Shown one piece after another: positions 1 through 7,937 of a stretch of DNA of 11,703 nt. The stretch is taken from assembly GCA_022561675.1 (NCBI GenBank), contig JADFQT010000048.1, positions 1 through 11,703 on the forward strand, read 5' to 3'. Positions within the stretch are counted from its first letter, which is position 1. Each line of letters begins with the position of its first letter. A model generated the notes under the pieces. That model ran no database searches and had not been told where the DNA came from. It saw nothing but the letters and a program-made list of their open reading frames with translations. This stretch comes from Chloroflexota bacterium. GTDB lineage: Bacteria; Chloroflexota; Dehalococcoidia; Lucifugimonadales; UBA3495. A program made the translations under genes and the position numbers.

Positions 1-219
1 GTCGGAGAGAACGACATCTAAAGGCGAGACCCAAACCCGACCTGACTGGTTCGCATTCACCGCGTCATGCATTGCTATCGATAATCTACAGAGGATAGTT
101 TGGTGCCTGGTAGTCGGTGAAAGCGCGGGTACCATCTCCCCGTCCAACAGCTGGTAGCGCTTCCCGTCCGGCATGCTCATGTAGTCGTTGATGGTGAACT
201 TGATTTTGGGATTGGGCAT
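1..219 (-). CDS. Uma2-family (DUF820) putative endonuclease, N-terminal part only
   Basis: The reverse strand is open from an ATG at 219 to the window edge (73 residues, C-terminus missing). The protein begins MPNPKIKFTINDYMSMPD, followed by KRYQLLDGEMVPALSPTTRHQ. The pattern 'Y-x-L-x-D-G-E-hydrophobic ... P-T-x-x-H' at about residues 22-39 is the N-terminal signature of the Uma2/DUF820 family, whose fold belongs to the PD-(D/E)xK nuclease group. The catalytic core lies beyond the window, so activity cannot be judged. The family is abundant in Cyanobacteria and Chloroflexota, often in many copies, and its biological role is poorly known. The gene lies 118 nt downstream of the dehydratase gene on the same strand and is probably not functionally part of the catabolic cluster. 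No strong ribosome binding site is seen. Confidence 0.75.
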   Translation of the reverse strand, partial: MPNPKIKFTINDYMSMPDGKRYQLLDGEMVPALSPTTRHQTILCRLSIAMHDAVNANQSGRVWVSPLDVVLSD

Positions 220-337
220 CACTTCACTCTAGCTACTTCCCATGAAAGTTCTATTACAACCGAAACAGCTGGGCCGGCATAAATAATTGGCCTACTCCGC
301 TGTTGGGGCGTAACAATGGACTCTGCCGGTACGCGAG

Positions 338-1471
338 TCAGGCCGGGTCGGTCGAAGATTGGCGGGCGGGCAGGCGAATGGTGGCGGTTCCCTTGGTGGT
401 CTGCTCTCCCCGCTGGTTTTCGCCCCAGATTTCCAGATCGACCAGGTTTTCCCCGTCTTCCTGACGTTTGGCAGTTACCTTGCCTTTGCACCAGGTGGTG
501 TCCCCCACCACGTTAAACCGCCGCAACTCCACGTACATCTTCTTGACGAATCCATCGTCCCCGGCCCAGTTGGTCAGCAGGTGCCCCATCCAGCAGCAGC
601 GCTGGCATCCGTAGTCGTAGGCGCCAGGCAGTCCGGCGCTTTCGGCGGCCTCCTGGATGTCGTGGACCCGAATTATGGCTTCCTGGGCTCCGGTGCTGGG
701 GTCGGTGAACCCCCAGGATGGGTGTCTCAACATCTCGCGGAGTTGAATGCCGTGGGAAATTCCGCCGATGCAACCCGCCACGAAGGCGGTAATGTCGCCG
801 TGGCTCATGGGGCCCTTTACCACCGGCTTGAGGTCATCCCCAACCTGCACGTCCTCCCACCATCGAGGGTTATTGCCCCGTATTTCCTCGCCCAGCACCG
901 CCTCTTGGATGGCCTCTATTTCCGCCCGGGAATAGTGATAAGGCTCGAAGGAATACTTCTGCCGCTCTTTGGCCGCGCTGCGCTCGGCCCGAATCTGCCA
1001 GCCCCGGGTCTTGGCGATCGCCTCGCCCCGCTGATTGTAGTAGTGGGTCACGCTGGACTGGATCATTATTGTCCCGGCGAACTCACTCTTTTTTTCTTCC
1101 AGGCCGGTAAACTGCTCCTGAACCGAGATCTGGTCGCCCAGATAGATGGGCCGGTACCACTCCCAGTCGTTGCCGGCGTGAAAGCCATGCACGCCGGCCA
1201 GTCCGCCAGTCCTCCCGGAGCACCAGTAGACACTGTAGAGGAAGCAAGGAGGAGCGATAATGGTTCCAAACCTAGTCTCCTGGGCGTAGCTGCGATCCCA
1301 ATAAAGCGGGTTGGTGTCTCCTATGCCCTGGCAGAAGTGACGGATGGCGCTGCGGGAAGCATCTTCGTTAAACAGACCCACCCCGTACTGACGAGGCCGG
1401 TTGAAGCTACCCAGCCTGCTGCGCAGGCTCGCCACCCCTTCCGCCGTAATTTTTCCAGATTCTAAAACCAT
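338..1471 (-). CDS. FAS1-like / MaoC-like double hot-dog dehydratase (enoyl-CoA hydratase type)
   Basis: A 377-residue protein, the length expected for two fused hot-dog domains. The N-terminal domain (about 35-165) carries GDTNPLYWD at 51-59, then FGTIIAPP at 68-75, which match the FAS1-like dehydratase/MaoC N-terminal family. The C-terminal half (about 205-370) has the hot-dog patterns DYGCQRCCWMGHLLTNW at 286-302 and VVGDTTWCKGKV at 321-332. Family members add or remove water at 2-enoyl-CoA/3-hydroxyacyl-CoA. In the canonical R-hydratase motif D-x-N-P-[LIV]-H the His follows the Leu; here that position is Tyr57, and the second half has no clear copy of the motif, so the catalytic residues and the substrate are uncertain. 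The start ATG has GGAG about 8 nt upstream. The gene follows the SDR gene by 36 nt, which suggests co-transcription and a hydration step before SDR oxidation. Confidence 0.82.
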   Translation of the reverse strand: MVLESGKITAEGVASLRSRLGSFNRPRQYGVGLFNEDASRSAIRHFCQGIGDTNPLYWDRSYAQETRFGTIIAPPCFLYSVYWCSGRTGGLAGVHGFHAGNDWEWYRPIYLGDQISVQEQFTGLEEKKSEFAGTIMIQSSVTHYYNQRGEAIAKTRGWQIRAERSAAKERQKYSFEPYHYSRAEIEAIQEAVLGEEIRGNNPRWWEDVQVGDDLKPVVKGPMSHGDITAFVAGCIGGISHGIQLREMLRHPSWGFTDPSTGAQEAIIRVHDIQEAAESAGLPGAYDYGCQRCCWMGHLLTNWAGDDGFVKKMYVELRRFNVVGDTTWCKGKVTAKRQEDGENLVDLEIWGENQRGEQTTKGTATIRLPARQSSTDPA

Positions 1472-1507
1472 ATACTCAACTCCATGTGCCTATATGACTG
1501 ATTTCCG

Positions 1508-2269
1508 TTACTGGGCTACGTACCCGCCATCTACGGTCATGGCATGACCGGTAACAAAGGATGCGGCGTCGGAACACAGCCACACCACGGTTTCCGCTAT
1601 CTCCTCGGGGGCGCCCAGCCGGCCGATGGGATGTCGGGCGATAATACGCTCCTCGTTACCCGGCCCAAGCAAGGCGCCCTGCTCTGTCATGGGTGTCCGG
1701 ATGTAACCGGGGCAAACCGCGTTGACTCTAATTCCCGACTGGGCGTATTGTACCGCGGCGTTCCTGGTCAGCCCCACCACACCGTGCTTGGACGCTCCAT
1801 AGGAAGGGGAGCGGGACCCTCCGACTAAGCCCATTATTGACGCCGTATTGACAATGGAGCCGCCGCCCTGCTCCAGCATCTGGATGATTTCGTATTTCAG
1901 GCACAGCCAGACGCCCTTTAGGTTGATGTCGATAACCCGGTCCCAGTCATCTTCCGAATATTCGTGGATCAGGTCCTGCCCTCCTGAGACACCGGCGTTA
2001 TTGAAGGCGCAGTCCAGGCGCCCGTACTGCTGGACGGTGCTCTGAACCAGGGCTTCAACGTCGGCGGCTCGGGACACGTCGGCAGGAACGAAGATAGCCT
2101 GGCCGCCAATTTCGCTTATTCGGCTGACGGTTTCCTCTCCGCCCTCGGCGTCAATATCGGAGACCACCACCTGGGCGCCCTCTCTGGCGAAGGCGATGGC
2201 GGAGGCGCGGCCGATTCCGGAGCCGGCTCCCGTTATGAGAGAAACCTTATCTGACAGAATACCCGACAT
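1508..2269 (-). CDS. SDR-family NAD(P)-dependent oxidoreductase, probably 3-hydroxyacyl dehydrogenase-like
   Basis: A complete 253-residue classical short-chain dehydrogenase of usual length. The cofactor motif TGAGSGIG is at 13-20, NNAG at 90-93, and the catalytic tetrad is Asn116, Ser144, Tyr157 and Lys161 (YGASK at 157-161). PGYIRTPM at 187-194 and a C-terminal VTGHAMTVDGGY also fit the family. Asp38 at the end of the second beta strand usually indicates a preference for NAD over NADP. The best family-level guess is oxidation of a secondary alcohol such as a 3-hydroxyacyl-CoA, by analogy with FabG-type enzymes, but SDR substrates cannot be read from sequence. The ATG is preceded by GGGAG at good spacing (about 8 nt). 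The gene sits between an MFS transporter gene and the dehydratase gene on the same strand. Confidence 0.9.
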   Translation of the reverse strand: MSGILSDKVSLITGAGSGIGRASAIAFAREGAQVVVSDIDAEGGEETVSRISEIGGQAIFVPADVSRAADVEALVQSTVQQYGRLDCAFNNAGVSGGQDLIHEYSEDDWDRVIDINLKGVWLCLKYEIIQMLEQGGGSIVNTASIMGLVGGSRSPSYGASKHGVVGLTRNAAVQYAQSGIRVNAVCPGYIRTPMTEQGALLGPGNEERIIARHPIGRLGAPEEIAETVVWLCSDAASFVTGHAMTVDGGYVAQ

Positions 2270-2379
2270 TTTATTCTCCCGGCTGCCCTTGAATACCCAT
2301 CCGTTCCGTTATTCGTCTCCGTTATTTTTCGGTCCGGCAGGAATCTGGCTGCCGTAAAGCCAACTGAAAGCGGGTTTAA

Positions 2380-3786
2380 CTAATCCGCGGCCAACGCTTC
2401 CTCTCTTCTCCGGAGCCTGGCGGGGATACCGGGCCTCGGTATCGTCCAATAGGAGATGGTTGCCAGGATATATATCGCTGCCAGAGGCAACAGAGCCCAG
2501 AAATAGCTTTCGGTGCGGTCGAATATCAACCCCATCCAAAAGGGCGTACTCGCGGACATCAGCTGGTCGGGCAAATGCTGCCAGCCCCGCAGCGTCGCGA
2601 AGCTGCGCCGTCCGAAGAAGTCGCCCATGATGGCCCAGGCCAGGGGATTGGCGCTTTCGGTGAAGGACATCAGGACCGCGAAGACGCCCAGCTGCCACAG
2701 ATGGCCGCTGTGGTTGACCAGAGTTAATATTGCCAGGGCTCCGGAGAGCATGCAAAAAGCGCTCAGCTTCTGCTTGGAAACCTTATCGCCCAGCCATCCC
2801 ACACCGGGATTGATTATGATGGAGCTGAGAGAGAGGACCGTGACGAAGGCCGCAGCGATGACCAGGTTTCTATCATCGCTGCGGCCGCTCGCTGACAAAA
2901 ACCAGACCATTACCGGCACTAAGAGAAAGCTGAGGCCGGAATGGACGGTGTTACGCAGGCCAACCGCCAGCACGATCATCCAGTAGGTTGGCGTCCGCAT
3001 CGCTTCCCTGGCTGTAAAGTCCAACTCCCGGGGAGGGCGACGAGAACCGGTTCTCTCTCCAGTTCTGCCTGATGAAGCAGCAGGCCTCGGGGTTGCCGCT
3101 GGGTTGGCCCCGCTTTCGACGGTTTCTGGGGCTGGCGATTGGGGTTCCGGCCTGTCTCCATCGGGCAAAAGACCCATGCGCTCGGGAGAATCCCTCAACA
3201 GCAGTGAGAGGGGGCAGATGAGGCTGATTATTATGACGCCGGAAGCGAAGACTACCGGACGCCAGCCAAAGGTAATTACCAGTGGGGCGATCAGGAAGGC
3301 AAAGGAGCCGCCCAGTCCGTTGCCCACCGAGACGATGGACATGGCCAGGCCTCGCTTCCTCCGGAACCAGCGGTTTACCGCGGTGATCGAGGCGTTGTTG
3401 TACCCGGAACGAAATCCCACGGACATCAGCCCGACGAAGACCAGGACGAAAAAGGCGTAGCTGTGAACAAAGGCCAGCAGCAAGAAGCCCAGTCCGGAAA
3501 GGACGGCGCCCAGGAAGAGCATGGTTCGGGGTCCCCACCGGTCGGTGAGGTAGCCAACTATCGGTCCTTGAAATCCCCCGACCAGCCGGCCCAGCATGTC
3601 CGCTATGGATATGGCGGCGACGCCGATGCCAAGTTCACTCCGTATGGGAACCACGTAAATTGTGAAGCCTCGGTTAAAACTGCCGTGCTTCAGTCCGTCG
3701 GCGACGATGCTGATGGCTACAATCCACCAGCCATAGAAGATGCGGCTGGAGGATCTAACCGGGGCTTCTGGAGGGGCTTCAGTCAC
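2380..3786 (-). CDS. MFS transporter, OFA/monocarboxylate-transporter-like
   Basis: A 468-residue inner-membrane permease with about twelve hydrophobic segments. The major facilitator motif A between helices 2 and 3 is GYLTDRWGPRTML at 78-90, and WFRRKRGLAM at 140-149 is typical of the oxalate/formate and monocarboxylate branch. A hydrophilic, Pro/Ser/Arg-rich central loop spans about 199-258 and separates the two six-helix halves. A role in carboxylate uptake or export for the neighbouring CoA pathway is inferred from position. The start is GTG (3786-3784). An in-frame TGA lies only four codons upstream, so no longer version is possible, yet no clear ribosome binding site is visible. The gene is 91 nt downstream of a CoA-transferase gene and 110 nt upstream of the SDR gene. 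An imperfect hairpin (GGCAG/CTGCC arms, 2336-2353) lies after the stop but lacks a T-tract. Confidence 0.88.
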   Translation of the reverse strand: MTEAPPEAPVRSSSRIFYGWWIVAISIVADGLKHGSFNRGFTIYVVPIRSELGIGVAAISIADMLGRLVGGFQGPIVGYLTDRWGPRTMLFLGAVLSGLGFLLLAFVHSYAFFVLVFVGLMSVGFRSGYNNASITAVNRWFRRKRGLAMSIVSVGNGLGGSFAFLIAPLVITFGWRPVVFASGVIIISLICPLSLLLRDSPERMGLLPDGDRPEPQSPAPETVESGANPAATPRPAASSGRTGERTGSRRPPRELDFTAREAMRTPTYWMIVLAVGLRNTVHSGLSFLLVPVMVWFLSASGRSDDRNLVIAAAFVTVLSLSSIIINPGVGWLGDKVSKQKLSAFCMLSGALAILTLVNHSGHLWQLGVFAVLMSFTESANPLAWAIMGDFFGRRSFATLRGWQHLPDQLMSASTPFWMGLIFDRTESYFWALLPLAAIYILATISYWTIPRPGIPARLRRREEALAAD

Positions 3787-3844
3787 TAGAAGTGCTCAAG
3801 ACAAAACCGCGCCGTCCAGTACCGGTATAGGCTGATATAGACCG

Positions 3845-3875
3845 AGGCGTTCGGGTATTGACGGAGGAAACGCCT
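3845..3875 (-). repeat. intergenic stem-loop after the CoA-transferase stop
   Basis: A perfect 7-bp inverted repeat, AGGCGTT at 3845-3851 and AACGCCT at 3869-3875, with a 17-nt loop, lies 2 nt past the stop codon of the upstream CoA-transferase on the minus strand. No T-tract follows, so it is a poor intrinsic terminator. It may be an RNA-stabilising or processing hairpin that separates expression of the enzyme and transporter genes. No promoter of convincing quality is visible in the rest of this 91-nt gap. Confidence 0.4.
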
Positions 3876-3877
3876 GG

Positions 3878-5185
3878 CTAGTATACAACACCCTGGGATT
3901 CCAGAGCCGCCAGGCTTTCAGTGGAAAGCCCCAGGACCTGTCCCAAGACGTAATCGTTGTGCTGGCCCAGCAAGGGCGCGGGGCTTCTAATCTGTCCCGG
4001 AGTGTCGCTCAAGCGCCAGGGCATACCGGAGATCCATTCCGCCCCGACGTGGGGATGGTCGATGTCCACGTAGAATTGCCTTTCGCTCAAATGCGGGTCG
4101 GAAAACTGGTCCGCAATGTTCATGACCGGCATGGCGGCCACTCCGTGGGCTTGCAGCAACTCGGTAATCTCCAGGGCTGGGCGCGTGCCGGTCCAGCCCG
4201 AGACCTTTTCGTCCAGCTCTTCTTGATGGCGCAGGCGGTCTGCTCGATGGGTAAACTTGGTGCTGCGAGCCCATTCGGGGTTGCCCAGCGCTTGGCAAAA
4301 GGATAGCCATTCCTCTTCGCTGCCCACCGCAATCGCCACCCATTGGTCATCGCCGGCACAGCGGTAGTTGCTGTGGGGGGCGAACTCTTCATCCCGATTT
4401 CCCTGCGGGAGAGGCGTCTCCCCGGTCATCTGGTAGCCCAGTATCGCCTCGCCCAACATGGAAGTGGTGGCCTCCAACTGAGCTACCTCAATGAACTGGC
4501 CCTCTCCGGTTCGGTTGCGGTGTTTCAACGCGGCCACGGCGGCCAGTCCGGCATGGATGGAGGCAACGGTGTCGCTCCAGGGCGCTTGCAGCTCCCCCAC
4601 CAGCGGTTCATCCTCTCCATAGCCCACCAGGCTCATGAAGCCGGAAAGAGCCTGGATAATGGGAGCGTATGCCAGGATGTCGCGCAGTGGGCCGGTTTCC
4701 CCAACCGAGGGCATGGAGACCAGGATGATATCCGGCCTGAGCTTTCTCAGGTTTGGGTAGTCCAGCCCCAGGCGTTCCAGCACGCCGGGCGAATAGTTGT
4801 TCATTACCACGTCGCTGCCGGCGATGACCTGTTTGGCCAGGTCCAGCCCCGCATCTGTCTTGAGGTTCAGGGTGATGCTGAGCTTGTTGCGGTTGATACC
4901 GTGGAAAACCGGTTGCAGCTCCGGCCACAGACCCCGGTCGCCCTCGGCAATGTTGTCGCCCGTCACCAGGTCGATAATGGGCCGCCCCAAGCGCAGGCCG
5001 TCCAGCCGAGCGCGGCTCTCCACCTTGATGACCTGGGCTCCCAGGTCGCCCAATAGCTGGGCCGCCATGGGACCAGCCCAGGCCGTGCCGAAATCCACTA
5101 CCCGAAAATTGGTCAGGGGCAGGCCGGACTCGCCGGACTCTTTGGACGCCACCTTAAACCACACCGGCCCGGTTAAGGCTGGCAT
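3878..5185 (-). CDS. Class III (CaiB/BaiF) CoA-transferase, catalytic-Asp subunit
   Basis: A 435-residue family III CoA-transferase, which moves CoA between carboxylic acids in the cytoplasm. Seen: RVVDFGTAWAGP at 28-39, LLGDLGAQVIKVE at 44-56, NRNKLSITLNLKTDAG near 98-113, GETGPLRD at 162-169, and SDTVASIHAGLAAVAAL from 204, followed by RTGEG. Asp205 falls where this family carries the Asp that forms the acyl-enzyme anhydride, so this copy looks active. The annotated ATG overlaps the preceding CoA-transferase gene by 32 nt and has a GGAG too close (2 nt) to be useful. A GTG at 5152, one base after that gene's TAA, would give a 424-residue protein starting nearer the conserved region and would fit stop-start translational coupling, so the start is unsettled. 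The two homologous genes probably encode a heteromeric enzyme. Confidence 0.88.
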   Translation of the reverse strand: MPALTGPVWFKVASKESGESGLPLTNFRVVDFGTAWAGPMAAQLLGDLGAQVIKVESRARLDGLRLGRPIIDLVTGDNIAEGDRGLWPELQPVFHGINRNKLSITLNLKTDAGLDLAKQVIAGSDVVMNNYSPGVLERLGLDYPNLRKLRPDIILVSMPSVGETGPLRDILAYAPIIQALSGFMSLVGYGEDEPLVGELQAPWSDTVASIHAGLAAVAALKHRNRTGEGQFIEVAQLEATTSMLGEAILGYQMTGETPLPQGNRDEEFAPHSNYRCAGDDQWVAIAVGSEEEWLSFCQALGNPEWARSTKFTHRADRLRHQEELDEKVSGWTGTRPALEITELLQAHGVAAMPVMNIADQFSDPHLSERQFYVDIDHPHVGAEWISGMPWRLSDTPGQIRSPAPLLGQHNDYVLGQVLGLSTESLAALESQGVVY

Positions 5186-6386
5186 ACTCCGAGGCGGCTA
5201 GGTCCAACTCATCACACAAAATTTCGCGGTTATGCTGCCCCAGGGTGGGCGCGGCCCTCACCATGCGAACCGGCGATGCCGAGAAACGGTAGGGAGGCCC
5301 GGGATAGCGAAAATCCCCCGCTTCCGGATGGCCTATCTCTTGAAAATAACCCCGCGAGTTCAGCTGGGAGTCGGACAGCACCTCATCGAAGGTCAGCACC
5401 GGAACGCAGGGAACCCGATTCTCCAGACACAGCCGGAGGATTTCCTCCTTGCTGTGCTCCATAAACCAGGGGGAGATCAGTGACTCCGCCTCTTCCGGAT
5501 ACTGGTCGCTCATACGGCGGCGGTCCCGATAGCGCGGCTCCTGCATCCACTCCTGGTCCCCCAGCAGGTTCAAAAATCGTTGGTACTGCTCCAGCTGGGG
5601 GGCGTCGATGCAGACGTAGCCGTCCTGGCAGGGTAGCACGCAGTTGGGGAACAGTCCCAGCCGCATGCGATTGCCGGAACGAGAGCCGGCGATGCCCCGG
5701 TATATGTAGGTCGGCAGATGGTATCCGGTAAGCAAGGTCCCCACGACCTGTGCTTCGGCCACGTCCACTTGCTGGCCCCGGCCGGTCAGGTCGCGTCCCA
5801 GCAGGGCGACGATGGTGGCGAAGGCAGCGCCCACGCCGGCCAAATAGCTGGTCTGATGCAGTGGAGTTTTGAGAGGCTCCCGGTCGGGGAAACCAGTGCC
5901 GAAGCTGAGGCCGCCCAGCGCGTCAACTGTTAGGTCGTTACCCTTGTACTGTTTGTATGGACCGGTGCGCCCGTAGGGGCTGATGGAAGTGGCTACCAAA
6001 CGGGGATGCCTGGATTTGAGGGACTGGTAGTCCAGTCGGGTCCGCTCCAGCAATTCTATCGGCTGGTTCTCCAGGAAGACGTCCGCCGATTCCAGGAGAC
6101 GATCCAGCAGCCCCCGCCCGGCATCCGTCTCCAAGTCCAGGGTTATCCCGCGCTTGTTGAGGTTGGCGAACAGGAACAACCCGCTGCGTTCCGGATGGGG
6201 TTCCCGGTTGGGGAAGGGTCCGGATGACCGGCTAACCTCGCCCCGGCCCGGCGGCTCGATCTTGATCACGTCCGCTCCCAATTCGCCCAGGAGCTTGCCG
6301 CAGAAGGGCGCGGAGACGGAGTTGCTCCACTCCACCACCCGTACGTCCTGCAACGGGCCGGGCGGAGTGGAGGCTGGTTCACTCAT
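5154..6386 (-). CDS. Class III (CaiB/BaiF) CoA-transferase homologue lacking the catalytic Asp
   Basis: A 410-residue protein with the family III fold signatures: VRVVEWSNSVSAPFCGKLLGELGADVIKIE at 15-44 in the usual Rossmann position, NLNKRGITLDLETDAGR at 75-91, PYGRTGP at 137-143, and YLAGVGAAFATIVALLGRDL from 181. Where relatives have an Asp just before the '-xxAG-x-x-AA' helix, this protein has Ser180 (HQTSYLAG). It is therefore probably not an independent CoA-transferase by the classical mechanism. It may be a structural or substrate-binding partner of the product of the next gene, which keeps the Asp. Two-subunit class III enzymes are known, for example benzylsuccinate CoA-transferase BbsEF and the Chloroflexus succinyl-CoA:malate CoA-transferase SmtAB. 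The gene begins 31 nt after the amidohydrolase stop and overlaps the next gene, indicating one transcript. Ribosome binding site weak. Confidence 0.87.
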   Translation of the reverse strand: MSEPASTPPGPLQDVRVVEWSNSVSAPFCGKLLGELGADVIKIEPPGRGEVSRSSGPFPNREPHPERSGLFLFANLNKRGITLDLETDAGRGLLDRLLESADVFLENQPIELLERTRLDYQSLKSRHPRLVATSISPYGRTGPYKQYKGNDLTVDALGGLSFGTGFPDREPLKTPLHQTSYLAGVGAAFATIVALLGRDLTGRGQQVDVAEAQVVGTLLTGYHLPTYIYRGIAGSRSGNRMRLGLFPNCVLPCQDGYVCIDAPQLEQYQRFLNLLGDQEWMQEPRYRDRRRMSDQYPEEAESLISPWFMEHSKEEILRLCLENRVPCVPVLTFDEVLSDSQLNSRGYFQEIGHPEAGDFRYPGPPYRFSASPVRMVRAAPTLGQHNREILCDELDLAASEYASLNRAGVV

Positions 6387-6417
6387 AGTTAATGCCAGAG
6401 CCGGGGAGCGCCATCGA

Positions 6418-7842
6418 CTAGCAAGCGGGCCGGTTGGTGACTTCTGGATTCACCTTGCGAGGCAGGAACTTACCGCTGCCCAAGCTGGTTTTCAACTCGC
6501 CGTTCTCCACGGCGACGGCGCCCCGCAGAATGGTCATGACCGGCCATCCCTCCACGGGAAAGCCTTCCCAGATGCTGTAATCGGTTATGTGGAAGTCGTC
6601 CATCCGCAGCGCTCGCTTGAAGTTGGGGTCAATTAGCACTATATCCGCGTCGCTACCCGGGGCGATGACTCCCTTGCGGGGATAGAGGCCCATTATCTTG
6701 GCGGCGTTGGCCGAGGTAACATCCACGAATCGCTGGAGCGACATCCCTCGCTTGGAGACGCCCTCACTGTAGGTGATGCCGACCCGAGTTTCGGCGCCGT
6801 TGTGGCCGCCGGTTACATCCCGCACAGTTTTACCCTGGATTTTCAGCTCCCACGAGGTGCAGTACTCATCGGTAGCCATGGTGTTCAGCGCGCCGTTGAC
6901 GATGCCGTTCCAGAGGGCTTGCCGGTCCTCCTCTGATTTCAGTGAGGGATAGGTATGGTACTTCATGCCGTTTTCTTCCTTGTAATTGTCGGCGTTGAAG
7001 CAGCAGTAGTTGTGCAGGGTCTCGCCGTATATGGGCATACCCTTGGCCCGGGATTCCCCAATGGCCTGGATGCCCTCCTTGGCGCTGACGTGAACGAAGT
7101 ACACCGGTGAGCCGGTCCATTCCGATACCCTCAGTACGCGCCGGAAGGACACATCCTCCGACTCGTTACTGTGCACCAAATGCATGTTCCACCACTCGTT
7201 TCTCTCCTCAACCGCCAACTTTTGGTACATGTGCTGCACCATGTCGTCGTCCTCGGAGTGGACCAGCAGCATGCCGTTGTGCCGCTGAATCTGCTCCATC
7301 AGGTCGTGCAAATGCCCCATGCCCACCATGCGCGGCTCGCCGGTCATCTCCGGCGGGCGTATGTTGGTGGTGAATATCTTGACGGAAGCGAAGCCGTCCT
7401 CTATGTGCTCGTGCAGGGATTCCAAAATGTGGGTAGGGAGTTCCCCCAGCAGCATCAGATGGTGGGCATAGTCGGCGTAGGAGTTGCCCTGCCAGACCGA
7501 GGTGCGCTCCTGTATGGCCTGGCCGATGTCTATGCCCGGGTATTGGATGGCGAAATCCATCAGCGTTGTGGTGCCACCGAAAAGGGCGGCGCGGCTTACC
7601 TGCTCGGGCGGCGCCGTTTTCAGGTTGCCCGGCCCCATTATCGGCGCTGCGATGTGAGCGTGGGGCTCGATACCGCCGGGTATTACGACCTTGCCGGTGG
7701 CGTCGATGACCCGGCCCACGTCATCGGTCAAGGTGCCGGGGGAGGTCACCGCGACGATTTTCTCCCCCTGCACCGCCACGTCCCAATCGCCCACTCCCCA
7801 CGGGGTGACTACTTCTCCGCCTCTAATAATCAGGTCCAGCAT
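6418..7842 (-). CDS. Hydantoinase/dihydropyrimidinase-type cyclic amidohydrolase
   Basis: A 474-residue metal-dependent amidohydrolase of usual family length. All six ligands expected for a binuclear centre are present: His61 and His63 (PHAH), Lys155 (SVKIF, the lysine that is carbamylated in relatives), His195 (LVHSEDD), His251 (YFVHVSAKEG) and Asp325 (MATDEY). The family opens cyclic amides (hydantoins, dihydropyrimidines, allantoin). Here the family's SxKxFMAY stretch reads SVKIFTTN, so the Tyr that contacts the substrate five residues after the lysine is Asn160, and the Asp325 loop reads TDEYCTSW rather than TDHCP. The substrate is thus probably not a plain hydantoin or dihydropyrimidine. 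The ribosome binding site is strong (AGGAAGGTG at 7855-7847). The gene leads a tight run with the two CoA-transferases, suggesting ring opening to an acid that is then loaded onto CoA. Confidence 0.88.
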   Translation of the reverse strand: MLDLIIRGGEVVTPWGVGDWDVAVQGEKIVAVTSPGTLTDDVGRVIDATGKVVIPGGIEPHAHIAAPIMGPGNLKTAPPEQVSRAALFGGTTTLMDFAIQYPGIDIGQAIQERTSVWQGNSYADYAHHLMLLGELPTHILESLHEHIEDGFASVKIFTTNIRPPEMTGEPRMVGMGHLHDLMEQIQRHNGMLLVHSEDDDMVQHMYQKLAVEERNEWWNMHLVHSNESEDVSFRRVLRVSEWTGSPVYFVHVSAKEGIQAIGESRAKGMPIYGETLHNYCCFNADNYKEENGMKYHTYPSLKSEEDRQALWNGIVNGALNTMATDEYCTSWELKIQGKTVRDVTGGHNGAETRVGITYSEGVSKRGMSLQRFVDVTSANAAKIMGLYPRKGVIAPGSDADIVLIDPNFKRALRMDDFHITDYSIWEGFPVEGWPVMTILRGAVAVENGELKTSLGSGKFLPRKVNPEVTNRPAC

Positions 7843-7895
7843 ATTTCACCTTCCTAATGTTTGTCCTCCTGGTAGCCGCCGTTCAGCAACCCACC

Positions 7896-7926
7896 AAAAA
7901 TGTCACCCCGAGCGAAGCGAGGGGTC
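7896..7926 (-). terminator. REP-like hairpin followed by T5, likely terminator of the GIY-YIG gene
   Basis: On the minus strand the hairpin ACCCC...GGGGT (7925-7905) with an inner GC/GC pair around a short loop is followed, after GACA, by TTTTT (7900-7896). It begins about a dozen bases past the GIY-YIG stop codon. The form fits an intrinsic terminator, although the same hairpin is also one end of the flanking inverted repeat. If it works as such, the amidohydrolase gene just beyond needs its own promoter; none is obvious in the 58 bases that remain. Confidence 0.45.
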
Positions 7927-7933
7927 TAAAGTC
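7901..7933 (+). repeat. left end repeat of the GIY-YIG unit (REP-like)
   Basis: TGTCACCCCGAG at 7901-7912 followed, after CGAAGC, by GAGGGGTCTAAAGTC at 7919-7933. Both parts recur in inverted orientation on the other side of the GIY-YIG gene: outer part 10 of 12 matches, inner part 12 of 15. The sequence resembles short palindromic intergenic repeats that are dispersed in many bacterial genomes. Confidence 0.7.
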
Positions 7934-7937
7934 CTTG

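Noticed and set aside
219..491. Minus-strand 90-codon frame between the dehydratase and Uma2 genes
   Set aside because: It mostly overlaps the 3' part of the dehydratase gene in another frame, and its composition is Arg/Pro-rich without motifs.
359..1465. Plus-strand open frame of 368 codons covering almost the whole dehydratase gene
   Set aside because: It is the antisense of a well-supported gene, has no family signature, and long antisense frames are expected in GC-rich coding DNA. The same applies to plus-strand frames at 4343-5056 and 7171-7857.
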